Assembly: GCA_017853455.1 (NCBI GenBank)
Contig: JAFMJM010000123.1
Span: 1 to 7,135, forward strand
Source of the DNA: Acidimicrobiia bacterium
GTDB lineage: Bacteria > Actinomycetota > Acidimicrobiia > IMCC26256 > PALSA-555
Length of the DNA stretch: 7,135 nt
Direction: 5' to 3'
The translations under genes were made by a program, and so were the position numbers. The notes below the pieces were generated by a model. That model was given only the letters and a program-made list of their open reading frames with translations, was not told where the DNA came from and searched no databases. Shown here piece by piece: positions 1-6,539 of the stretch; position 1 is the stretch's first letter; each line of letters starts with the position of its first letter.

Positions 1-809
1 GGGTCGGGCAGCGGGTCGTCGGCATGGCCCAGCAGTCGCTCGGCGGGATCGCCGAGTACGCCGTGTGCGGGGTCAACGGCACGTTCCCCGCCCCGCCCGA
101 GCTCGACGACGTGCAGGCGGCGGCGTTTCTCCTCCCCTTCCACGTGAGCCACCTGGCGCTCGTCCGCCGGGCGAAGGTGACCGCCGACGAGACCCTGCTC
201 GTGGTGGGCGGGGCGAGCGCGGTGGGCACGGCGATGATCCAACTCGGTCGCGCGCTCGGTGCAACGGTGATCGCCGTCGCCGGGGGTCCCGAGAAGGTCG
301 CCCTGTGCGAGTCGCTCGGTGCGATCGGCATCGACCACACCACCCTCGCCCCGGGCGACGACCTGTTCGACCGGGTGATGTCTCTCACCGACGGTCGGGG
401 CGCCGAGGTGGTCGTCGACCTGGTCGGCGGTGCCGACACCGAGACGGTCTGGACGTGCGTCGCCCGGGAGGGCCGCTACGTGCCGGTCGGGTTCAACGAC
501 GATCCCGAGTCGGGCATGACCGGCCGCCCGCTGCGCAAGGTGGCGATGGCGAACTTCTCGGTGGTGGGCGTGCTGCTCGCCTACAACGACCTGCCGCTCG
601 ACTTCCGGCGGTTCGGGCTCAATCCACTTCCGCCCGAGGCCGGTCGGGAGGTGCACGCCGCGCTGCTCGACCTGGTGGCCGCCGGTGCGATCCGGCCCGT
701 CGTCGGGCGGGTCGTCACCATGGACGGTGTGGCCGCCGCGCTCGACGACCACGAGCAGCGCCGCACCTCGGGCCGCACGGTCGTCGACGTCGCGGGCAGC
801 CGGTCGTGA
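1..809 (+). CDS. MDR-family NAD(P)H:quinone oxidoreductase-like dehydrogenase, 5' truncated
   Basis: This is a medium-chain dehydrogenase/reductase of the zinc-less quinone-oxidoreductase type. Such enzymes use NAD(P)H to reduce quinones or activated double bonds in the cytoplasm. The frame is open from base 3 and already reads VGQRVVGM before the first ATG at 24. This matches the family's conserved 'GDRVVG' strand, so the true start lies upstream and roughly 50-70 N-terminal residues are missing. What follows is also family-like: GGIAEYAV, then a Rossmann nucleotide-binding turn (VGGASAVGTAMIQLGRALG, bases 204-260), then DGRGAEVVVDLVGG, which resembles the usual 'GGVDVVLD' stretch. The C-terminus has the typical 'G.I.P.V' segment (GAIRPVVGRVV) and an alanine-rich stretch before the end. 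No zinc-binding cysteine cluster is seen in the visible part. The stop overlaps the sulfotransferase GTG by 4 bases, so the two are probably coupled. The substrate cannot be told from sequence. Confidence 0.88.
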   Translation, partial: VGQRVVGMAQQSLGGIAEYAVCGVNGTFPAPPELDDVQAAAFLLPFHVSHLALVRRAKVTADETLLVVGGASAVGTAMIQLGRALGATVIAVAGGPEKVALCESLGAIGIDHTTLAPGDDLFDRVMSLTDGRGAEVVVDLVGGADTETVWTCVAREGRYVPVGFNDDPESGMTGRPLRKVAMANFSVVGVLLAYNDLPLDFRRFGLNPLPPEAGREVHAALLDLVAAGAIRPVVGRVVTMDGVAAALDDHEQRRTSGRTVVDVAGSRS

Positions 810-1969
810 TCCTCGACGTCGACGCCCTGGTCGAGGAGACCTGCACCCGGACCGGGCTGCACGACCTCGGCCCGGGCGGCGTGCCCGACGGCCTCCGGGT
901 GCTCGTCGACTCGGCCGTTCGCCAGGCTCGATTCAACGGGATCGGCGAGGCCGCCTTCCCCGGCATCGTGGGGGCTGCGCTCGAGCAGCGGCTCCGGGTC
1001 GTCGACTGGGCGGCCCGCCACCCCGAGGTCGCCGACGAGCGGATCGAGGCGCCCCTCGTGGTGATCGGCATGTTCCGGGCCGGAACCACCCTGCTCAGTC
1101 GCCTGCTCGACCAGGACCCGGCCAACCGGGCGCTGCTCGGCTGGGAGGCGTCCGACAGCGTGCCGCCCCCCTCCCCCCGCGAGCACCGCTCGGGCCCGCG
1201 CGTCGACGCCGCCCACGCCGCCAACGGGATGCTCTCGCAGATCAACCCACGCGTCGACGCCGTGCACCACGAAGCGGCCGACGAGGCGACCGAGTGCATC
1301 TCGGTGATGGCCCAGGACTTCACGAGCATGTCGTGGGAGGCGATCGCCAACGTGCCCGACTACCACGGTTGGCTCATGACCGTCGACCAGCGGTCGGCCT
1401 ACGAGTACCACCGCACCGTGCTGCGGATCCTCCAGAGCGGCGGGGTGCGGGGGCGCTGGACCCTCAAGAGCCCGCACCACGCCACCGCCCTCGACGCCCT
1501 CACCGCCGTGTACCCCGACGCCCGCCTGGTGCTGCTCCACCGCGACCCGGTGGCGCTGTGCGGCTCGGTGTGCAGCCTGATCGAGACGATGACCTCGACC
1601 TTCTCCGACGCCGACCACCGAGCCGCCATCGGGAAGCACTGGAGCGGGGTGCTCATGGAGTGCGTCGCCCGGATCGACGCCTTCCGGGCCGCTCACCCCG
1701 ACCGACCGGTCGTCGACGTGCACTACGCCGATCTGATGACCGATCCCGTCGACACGGTGGCCCACATCTACGCAGCCACCGGTGACGAGCTCTCCGACAC
1801 CGCCGCCGCGGCCGTCGCCGACTACGTGCAGCGCAACCCGAAGGGCCGCTTCGGCGAGCACCGCTACGACGTCACCACCTACGGACTCGACCCTGACGAG
1901 ATCCGCGAGCGCTTCGCCGGCTACGTGGAGCGGTACGCGGTGCCGACAGAGGTGGCCGTCACCGACTGA
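806..1969 (+). CDS. PAPS-dependent sulfotransferase (Sulfotransfer_3-like), 387 aa
   Basis: This is a cytoplasmic sulfotransferase expected to move a sulfuryl group from PAPS to a hydroxyl or amine on a small molecule or lipid. The 5'-phosphosulfate loop is at residues 90-101 (FRAGTTLLSRLL), following a hydrophobic beta strand (PLVVIGM). The 3'-phosphate-binding part is at about 219-256: TLKSP, then YPDARLVLLHRDP, then a serine-bearing helix (CGSVCS). That order and spacing match the actinobacterial Sulfotransfer_3 group, and the length is normal for it. I chose the GTG at 806 because it overlaps the stop of the upstream dehydrogenase (GTGA, 806-809). The open frame runs back to 65, but that stretch is an arginine-rich shadow of the dehydrogenase. 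No clear Shine-Dalgarno is seen, which fits coupling. There is no signal peptide or membrane segment. The acceptor is unknown. Confidence 0.9.
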   Translation: MILDVDALVEETCTRTGLHDLGPGGVPDGLRVLVDSAVRQARFNGIGEAAFPGIVGAALEQRLRVVDWAARHPEVADERIEAPLVVIGMFRAGTTLLSRLLDQDPANRALLGWEASDSVPPPSPREHRSGPRVDAAHAANGMLSQINPRVDAVHHEAADEATECISVMAQDFTSMSWEAIANVPDYHGWLMTVDQRSAYEYHRTVLRILQSGGVRGRWTLKSPHHATALDALTAVYPDARLVLLHRDPVALCGSVCSLIETMTSTFSDADHRAAIGKHWSGVLMECVARIDAFRAAHPDRPVVDVHYADLMTDPVDTVAHIYAATGDELSDTAAAAVADYVQRNPKGRFGEHRYDVTTYGLDPDEIRERFAGYVERYAVPTEVAVTD

Positions 1970-1997
1970 CCGGTGCGACCCCGCCGGGGCCTCCGGC

Positions 1998-3062
1998 TCA
2001 GCCTCCGGACCGTGGGTGCGCGACCAGGAACGACCAGATGGCCCGACTGGCGTCGAGCCCGGGGTACGGGTCGCCCACGACAGCCGCTGCGCCGGTCGAT
2101 GCGGCGGCGTGGCCCATCCAGGCGTGGGTCGCACCGGTCACCACCACGAACCGCACCGCGCTCTCGCCGGAACACGGTGACCACGTGCGGGCGGTCACGT
2201 CGGGATCGTCCGGATCGAGCCCGACGACCGCGACGGGAGCACACCCGCCGACGGAGGCAAGGCGTTCGACCGCGGCCCGGGCCGGTCGGAACTCGACCCC
2301 GGCGACCCCACTCCCCACCCCGCCGTCGATCGGGTGGTTGGTGTCGGCGGTGCCGTGCAGGTGGAACACCGAGACCGGACGCGCCGGACGGCATTCGTCG
2401 ACCCCCAGGCTCCCCGCCTGCACGCCGATCGCCACGATCCGGTCGGACAACTCGCAAGCCAACCGGTAGGCCAGGATCGCACCGTTCGAGTGGCCGGTGG
2501 CGAAGACTCGCGCCGGGTCGATCGACCACTCGGCGCCGACGGCGTCGATCACCCGGCGGACGAACCCGACGTCGTCGACGCCCCGCGAAGCGGCGGGACC
2601 ACAGCAGTATCCGCCGTTCCAGGTCTGGGCGCCGCTGCCGTCGGGACGCAGGCCGATCCCGTCCGGGTAGACCACGACGAACCGGTTGGCCTCGGCGAGC
2701 CCGTCGAACCCCGAGTTGGCCGCGAACTGGGTCGACGATCCCAGCCCGCCGTGGAGCGCGACGAGGAGCGCCACCCGGTCGGTCTGCTGCAAGGACGCGG
2801 GCACGTAGAGCCGGTAGTGCCGGGAACGGCCGTCGGGCGTGGTGATCCGGCCCTCGGTGACCCGGCCGACCGGTGCGACGGCGGGTCGGGTTCCGGCGTA
2901 CGGCTCGTAGCGCTGGAGGTCACTCGGATCCGGGACCGACTTCGGGAGTGAGACGACCGTCGACGGTGGGACGGGAACTCCACCCCGTTCACGGCGCGTC
3001 GCGGTGCCACCACATCCCGACGCCGCCACGGATCCGACGATCATGGCGGCGAGAGCGACCAC
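1998..3062 (-). CDS. LpqC-like lipoprotein esterase (PHB depolymerase / feruloyl esterase family), 354 aa
   Basis: This is an alpha/beta hydrolase of the poly(3-hydroxybutyrate) depolymerase/LpqC family, expected to cut ester bonds outside the cell while lipid-anchored to the membrane. Numbered from the GTG at 3062, it has a hydrophobic signal ending in lipobox ASGC (Cys17). Then come an oxyanion strand LLVALHGG (99-106), VVYPDG (130-135), the WNGGYCCG segment (148-155) typical of this family, the nucleophile elbow GHSNG (190-194, Ser192), HGTAD (236-240, likely acid Asp240), and THAW (312-315, likely His313). The N-region from this GTG has no positive charge. Reading back to a CTG at 3092, which overlaps the previous gene's stop, adds LNRAAPIRIA and makes a much better lipoprotein signal, so the start is uncertain. 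It is the last gene of a three-gene minus-strand run and converges on the sulfotransferase gene with a 28-base gap. The natural substrate is not known. Confidence 0.87.
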   Translation of the reverse strand: MVALAAMIVGSVAASGCGGTATRRERGGVPVPPSTVVSLPKSVPDPSDLQRYEPYAGTRPAVAPVGRVTEGRITTPDGRSRHYRLYVPASLQQTDRVALLVALHGGLGSSTQFAANSGFDGLAEANRFVVVYPDGIGLRPDGSGAQTWNGGYCCGPAASRGVDDVGFVRRVIDAVGAEWSIDPARVFATGHSNGAILAYRLACELSDRIVAIGVQAGSLGVDECRPARPVSVFHLHGTADTNHPIDGGVGSGVAGVEFRPARAAVERLASVGGCAPVAVVGLDPDDPDVTARTWSPCSGESAVRFVVVTGATHAWMGHAAASTGAAAVVGDPYPGLDASRAIWSFLVAHPRSGG

Positions 3063-3088
3063 CGCGATCCGGATCGGAGCCGCCCGGT

Positions 3089-3730
3089 TCAGCGGATGCC
3101 GCCGGAGAACCCGCCGGGCAGCCGGGAGTTGGTCACGGTGAGGATGATCTCGGCGGTCCGGGCGCCGGGGTCGTCGGACCGTGACACCACGACCCAGGGT
3201 GACACGACCTCGGAGTCGCCCGGATCGACGCTGAACGACTGCCCGTCGACATTGCCGTCGATGTCGGTCGTGCCGAAGTACGGCGTGTAGCCCTCCTTCG
3301 TCTGCACCGAGACCGTGCCCGGGTTCAGGTGGATCGTGCCGCCCGGTCCGGCGAACCGGCAGTGGCCCACACCCTTGTCGAGGACCCAGGTGTGCGACCG
3401 CCCCGGGTCGAGGGTGCGCGGCGATTCACCCGGGACGTTGTCGAAGTCGACGGTCACCGGGGTGTTGCTCTCCGGAGTCACCTCCACCCGGACCCGGATC
3501 ACCCGGTAGTCGAACGTGGTTGCGCAGTTCCCGTTGATGGCGTTGCCGATGTCGGAGGTCTGGTTGTTGCCACCCGACGACCGTGCGGCGTTCCGATCGG
3601 TGCGGGCCGCCGCCGACGAGAACCACTCCTGGCCGCCGCACCCCACCGCACCCAGAGCCAGCGCGATGAGGAGCACCGTGCCGACCGCGTTCGGAGCCCG
3701 TCGCCGACGGCCCGACGCCCCGGCCGTCAC
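3089..3730 (-). CDS. lipoprotein of unknown family, 213 aa
   Basis: I do not recognise a family. The N-terminus is a textbook lipoprotein signal: RRRR (8-11), a hydrophobic core (about 16-28), and lipobox AVGC with Cys31. A Ser/Gly/Asn/Gln-rich linker follows (about 38-62). The rest looks beta-rich: YRVIRVRVEVTPES (75-88), PVTVDFDNVPG (91-101), HTWVLDKGVGHCRF (113-126), and a late EIILTVTNS strand. The VEVTP...PVTVDF pattern is reminiscent of an Ig-like or adhesion-type sandwich, but that is only an impression. Two further cysteines (C69 and C124) could form a disulfide outside the cell. The open frame starts at 3883, but the GTG at 3730 is preferred because it overlaps the lipase stop (GTGA) and puts the signal at the N-terminus. 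It sits between two exported esterases, so a helper, anchor or substrate-contact role is conceivable but unproven. Confidence 0.8.
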   Translation of the reverse strand: MTAGASGRRRRAPNAVGTVLLIALALGAVGCGGQEWFSSAAARTDRNAARSSGGNNQTSDIGNAINGNCATTFDYRVIRVRVEVTPESNTPVTVDFDNVPGESPRTLDPGRSHTWVLDKGVGHCRFAGPGGTIHLNPGTVSVQTKEGYTPYFGTTDIDGNVDGQSFSVDPGDSEVVSPWVVVSRSDDPGARTAEIILTVTNSRLPGGFSGGIR

Positions 3731-4950
3731 CTCGCCGGCGCCGCGACGGTCGCGGGCGTCACCGGCGGGGTGCCGGCGCACGTGTCGCCCGCCCGCTTGC
3801 CGGCGAAGCGTTCGGTGAGCCAGGTCACGGTCCGGTCCGCCGACACCGTCGGGATCGAGAAGTGGGTCGCTTCCGGGTACCACACCACGGTCACCTTCCC
3901 GCCCCGATCACACCAGTCGCGCTCGAGGCGGGCGGTGGTGGCCGGCAGCACGACGTCGTCCTGGAGCCCCTGGGCCACGAACGTCGGCACGGCCCGCACG
4001 AAGGTCGGGGTGTTGGCGGCCAACTTCGCCCGCCAGCGCGGCACGGTGGTGGGATCGACCTGGAAGAACGGCTGCAGGAGGTACGACCCGAAGGCGGCGA
4101 GCACGGCTGACTGATCGGCGGTGATGCAGATCGAGCCGAGGCGCGCAGCGTTCTGCTGGGCGACCGGGGTGGCGACCTGTGCCGCAGTCAGAGCGGGATA
4201 GAACTTCGGCCAGAGCTCGATCACCTCGGAGCCGATCACCCAGGCCACGAACTGGTTCCACTGGAGCGCGACCAGCGGGACGAGCTCGGCGGCGGGTGCC
4301 GCGCCGGCGACGCCGACGAGGCGGAGCTCGGGCGCGTAGCGATCGGCGACGCCGGGGGTGAACAGGGAGGCGTGGCCGCCCTGGGAGTGGCCCCACACCG
4401 CGAACGTCGTGCCGGCGTCGGTGCCGGGGAGGTTCATCGCCGCCCGCACCGAGTCGAGCACGTTGTGGGCCTCACCGTCACCGATGAGGTACGGGAGCAC
4501 CCCCGGCGAGCCGAGGCCCGTGTAGTCGGTGCTGGTAACCACCCAGCCGTTGGCCATCATCTCGGCGAAGCCCGGGATCGCCGCGGCCGGGTCGGCGGCC
4601 TGCGACGGCGTGCAGTCGGCACCCGTCCCGAGGGTCGGGTGGGCCCAGGCCACGACGAAGCGTGTGCTCTTGCCACCCCCGGGGGCCGGCGCGGTCGGGA
4701 CGTACACCGTGCCCGCCGACACCGCCGGTGCACCCGCCGCGGTGGTCGTGCGGTAGACGATCCGCCAGCCCTTGGACCCGGCCGGGGCACCGTCGATCGG
4801 CACCGCCGACACCACCGTGCCGGGCGCGGTGCGCTTCGCCTTCGCCGCAGGGGCCGCGGCGCGCGCGACCGGAGCGACGACCGCGACGACCGTCGCGATC
4901 ACCACCGTCACCACACCGATCCGTGTCCCCCGGAACCGCAGTCGTGTCAC
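3727..4950 (-). CDS. secreted lipase/esterase, secretory lipase (LIP) family, 407 aa
   Basis: This is a predicted extracellular alpha/beta-hydrolase lipase. Residues 1-38 form a Sec signal: basic TRLRFRGTR, a long hydrophobic stretch, then an Ala-rich cleavage region. The mature part has WRIVYRTTTAAGAPAVSAG (62-80) and VVAWAHPTLGTGADCTPS (99-116). It then has GWVVTSTDYTGLGSPG (135-150) and the nucleophile motif GHSQGG (187-192, Ser189). These are hallmarks of the LIP/PF03583-type lipases found in actinobacteria and fungi. The acid is likely Asp331 or Asp332 in QGLQDDVVLP, and the catalytic His is probably His363 in ATHF. Cysteines 113, 275, 347 and 391 may form disulfides. The GTG at 4950 was chosen because it begins the signal peptide and has a TACGAT hexamer 6 bases upstream. 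The longer frame back to 5787 is a shadow of the opposite gene. It is the first gene of the exported three-gene run. The substrate is probably a glycerolipid or other ester, by family inference. Confidence 0.88.
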   Translation of the reverse strand: MTRLRFRGTRIGVVTVVIATVVAVVAPVARAAAPAAKAKRTAPGTVVSAVPIDGAPAGSKGWRIVYRTTTAAGAPAVSAGTVYVPTAPAPGGGKSTRFVVAWAHPTLGTGADCTPSQAADPAAAIPGFAEMMANGWVVTSTDYTGLGSPGVLPYLIGDGEAHNVLDSVRAAMNLPGTDAGTTFAVWGHSQGGHASLFTPGVADRYAPELRLVGVAGAAPAAELVPLVALQWNQFVAWVIGSEVIELWPKFYPALTAAQVATPVAQQNAARLGSICITADQSAVLAAFGSYLLQPFFQVDPTTVPRWRAKLAANTPTFVRAVPTFVAQGLQDDVVLPATTARLERDWCDRGGKVTVVWYPEATHFSIPTVSADRTVTWLTERFAGKRAGDTCAGTPPVTPATVAAPAR

Positions 4951-5043
4951 GGCGAGATCGTACCGGCAGGTCCGACCCGGACGGCCGCAGCGCACGCCCG
5001 CAGCGACGCCCGGCGTGTCCCACCCGGGCAGTGGAATGACTCC
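4951..5043. promoter_or_regulatory. divergent promoter region with two candidate leaderless starts
   Basis: These 93 bases separate the lipase (minus) from the acidic protein (plus). On the minus strand, TACGAT (4962-4957) fits the TANNNT -10 pattern and lies 6 bases before the GTG at 4950. On the plus strand, TGGAAT (5032-5037) matches TATAAT at four positions and lies 6 bases before the ATG at 5044. A -10 at this distance would place the transcript start on or next to the start codon, as in the leaderless genes common in actinobacteria. I see no convincing -35 for either. The region is otherwise plain GC-rich sequence. Confidence 0.45.
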
Positions 5044-5961
5044 ATGACATCCGATCCCACCTCCCCCGAACCCACCCCGTCCACCCCCGACGTCGCGACC
5101 GTCGCGCCTCCGACCTCGACTCCGGTCGTCACCGTCGCCCGGTTGCAGCCCGACGAGGTGGAGCTCACCGTCCACCGCACCGATGCCGGCGTCGTCGTCA
5201 CCCGGTCCGGCGAGCCGCCCGTCGCCGCCGGCCCCGACGTCCTGGCCGCACTGCGCGCCTCCGGCGCCTGCGCGCTCGACCAGGACCAGCCGCTGATCAT
5301 CACCGTCGACGAGGAGGCCGGTGTCGGCGTCGACGACGTGCTCGACGTCGTCAGGGAGCACTCCGTCGGCCACGTGCCCGACGACTCGTCGTACGCGTAT
5401 CAACGGGTCGTCGATTACCGCGAGGGGCTGCTCACGGTGAACGACATCGATTACGGCCTGGTGGCACTGCCCGGCGGCGGGTTCGAGTACTTCGCCGTCC
5501 CGGTCCACGCCGAGCCCCTCGACCTGCTGGCCGAGATCGGCTACTGGGAGAGCGGGTCGATGTGCGGCGGCTGGAGCCACGTCCGGATCGGCCGCCTGCC
5601 GTCGGGCACGCTCGTCGAGCTCCAGGTCCTCAACGAGGACCCCGGGAGCTTCCGTGCCCTCGACGACAGCACCGTCAGCGACCTCGACGCGGTCATGACG
5701 TTCCTCGAGAAGATCGAGGACGACTACACCGTGCCGGGCCAGATGCTCTGTTACGCCACGTACGGCCTGGGGATGCACGTCGAGCACCTCGCCGACATCG
5801 AGCCCGACGCCTCGCCGAGCCTCGTGGTGGAGACCTGGCTCTTCCTCCGTGACGCCGACATCGACGCCCTGCTCCGCCGGATCGAGTCCGACGACCCCCG
5901 CGGGGTCGCCGCACTGAAGGAGCTGGCGGCGGCGCAGGCCGCTACCGCCGACGACGTCTGA
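5044..5961 (+). CDS. acidic cytoplasmic protein of unknown function, 305 aa
   Basis: I do not recognise this protein. It has no signal peptide or membrane segment. Residues 1-30 are a Pro/Thr/Ser-rich, probably disordered tail. The rest is folded-looking and strongly acidic, with many Asp/Glu pairs (VDEEAGVGVDDVLDVV, 88-103; FLEKIEDDY, 220-228). Recognisable stretches are YAYQRVVDYREGLLTVNDIDYGLVALPGGG (118-146, mixed strand), GYWESGSMCGGW (166-177), a QMLCYATYGLGMHVEHL segment (233-249), and a final Ala/Glu helix. The acidic charge could suit a salt-adapted proteome or a partner-binding role. The ATG at 5044 is chosen because codon use is coherent from there and the hexamer TGGAAT lies 6 bases before it. 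The only upstream purine motif is a weak TGGA. A 7-bp hairpin follows the stop. Neighbours give no functional clue: it diverges from the lipase and precedes a small secreted protein. Confidence 0.78.
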   Translation: MTSDPTSPEPTPSTPDVATVAPPTSTPVVTVARLQPDEVELTVHRTDAGVVVTRSGEPPVAAGPDVLAALRASGACALDQDQPLIITVDEEAGVGVDDVLDVVREHSVGHVPDDSSYAYQRVVDYREGLLTVNDIDYGLVALPGGGFEYFAVPVHAEPLDLLAEIGYWESGSMCGGWSHVRIGRLPSGTLVELQVLNEDPGSFRALDDSTVSDLDAVMTFLEKIEDDYTVPGQMLCYATYGLGMHVEHLADIEPDASPSLVVETWLFLRDADIDALLRRIESDDPRGVAALKELAAAQAATADDV

Positions 5962-5969
5962 CCGTCTCC

Positions 5970-5995
5970 CTGAGAGTGCCGACCGACTCTCTCAG
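5970..5995 (+). terminator. 7-bp hairpin just after the acidic-protein gene
   Basis: CTGAGAG (5970-5976) and CTCTCAG (5989-5995) are exact inverted repeats separated by 12 bases, starting 9 bases after the stop codon. An alternative 6-bp pairing of GAGAGT with ACTCTC gives an 8-base loop. There is no T-run after it, so it is a weak terminator or an RNA-stabilising hairpin at best. Confidence 0.35.
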
Positions 5996-6011
5996 CGAGC
6001 CGGCGACCGCG

Positions 6012-6039
6012 GGGAACCGACCCGGCCGCCCGCACCGTT
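6012..6039 (+). promoter_or_regulatory. candidate ECF-sigma (SigE/SigH/SigR-like) promoter for the small secreted protein
   Basis: GGGAAC (6012-6017) and CGTT (6036-6039) lie 18 bases apart. This is the layout of group-IV sigma promoters in actinobacteria (GGAA(C/T) about 16-19 bases from a GTT core). A start about 7 bases after the -10 would give a leader of about 30 bases that contains the GAAAGG ribosome-binding site. The same bases also form a dyad, GGAAC (6013-6017) with GTTCC (6037-6041), so an operator is an alternative reading. Confidence 0.35.
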
Positions 6040-6064
6040 CCGTAGGTGTTCCACACACCCCCAC

Positions 6065-6070
6065 GAAAGG
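6065..6070 (+). promoter_or_regulatory. ribosome binding site GAAAGG
   Basis: GAAAGG lies 8 bases before the ATG at 6079. It decides between this start and the earlier in-frame ATG at 6046, which would add a non-signal-like, Pro-rich leader. Confidence 0.7.
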
Positions 6071-6078
6071 CACCGCCC

Positions 6079-6528
6079 ATGACCCTCCGCATCCGCTCCA
6101 AGCAGATCCTCGCCGGCGTCGCCGCCGTCGGGATCCTGACCGTCGGCGGTGGCGCCACCGCCTTCGCCCAGACCGCCGGGGCCGGCTCCGGCGGCACGGC
6201 CTCCGTCGCCGCCACCCCCGGCGCCCACCGCGGTGCGTTCCGCGTCGCCGTGCGCACGGCCTTCGTCGCCGCGGCCGACGCCCTCGGCACCACCCCGCAG
6301 GACCTCCGCGCTCAACTCCGGTCGGGTCCGCAGTCGATCGCCCAGGTGGCTGGCGACCGGGTCGACGCGGTCGAGGCCGCGATCCGCGACGCCATCGGGC
6401 CCAAGATCGACGAGGCGCAGTCCCAGGGGCTGATCACCCAGGAGCGGGCCGACCGCATGCACGCGCGGGTCGGCGACTTCGCGACGAAGTTCGTGAACCA
6501 CATCCCGCGGGCGGGTGGTCAGTCCTGA
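6079..6528 (+). CDS. small secreted helical protein, 149 aa (DUF2680-like module)
   Basis: Residues 1-30 are a clear Sec signal: TLRIRSK basic region, hydrophobic core (about 10-22), and a predicted cut after AFA30. A short Gly/Ala/Ser linker follows. The mature part is an alpha-helical module: FVAAADALGTTPQDLRAQL (62-80), then QSIAQVAG (85-92), a helix ending in IGPKIDEAQSQGLITQ (106-121), then ERADRMHARVGDFATKFVN (122-140). The 'ALG...ELR..L..G.S.AQVA...V...I...GLIT...AD....' order is seen in many small secreted actinobacterial proteins of DUF2680 type. Those often have two or more such units, and here there is one. No catalytic residues or cysteines are visible, so a structural or binding role outside the membrane is likely, but the function is unknown. 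It may be an ECF-sigma target, given the promoter-like elements upstream. A strong terminator follows. Confidence 0.85.
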   Translation: MTLRIRSKQILAGVAAVGILTVGGGATAFAQTAGAGSGGTASVAATPGAHRGAFRVAVRTAFVAAADALGTTPQDLRAQLRSGPQSIAQVAGDRVDAVEAAIRDAIGPKIDEAQSQGLITQERADRMHARVGDFATKFVNHIPRAGGQS

Positions 6529-6539
6529 TCGAGCATTGA

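Noticed and set aside
65..805. Long N-terminal extension of the sulfotransferase frame, as if fused to another domain
   Set aside because: The extension is Arg/Pro/Gly-rich, has no domain signals, and is the out-of-frame shadow of the dehydrogenase. The sulfotransferase fold begins after the GTG at 806.
1970..1997. CCCC-GCC-GGGG palindrome between the convergent sulfotransferase and LpqC-like genes
   Set aside because: It has only a 4-bp stem and no T-run, which is expected by chance at this GC content. It is not strong enough to call a terminator.
581..2134. 517-codon open frame on the minus strand opposite the dehydrogenase and sulfotransferase
   Set aside because: Its His/Val/Gly-rich composition is typical of antisense shadows in GC-rich DNA. 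It contains no motifs and overlaps two well-supported genes.
2334..2951. 205-codon plus-strand frame opposite the LpqC-like gene
   Set aside because: It is antisense to a gene with a full catalytic triad and has no recognisable features.
4951..5787. 837-base upstream extension of the lipase frame on the minus strand
   Set aside because: It would bury the signal peptide inside the protein and lies opposite the coherent gene at 5044-5961.
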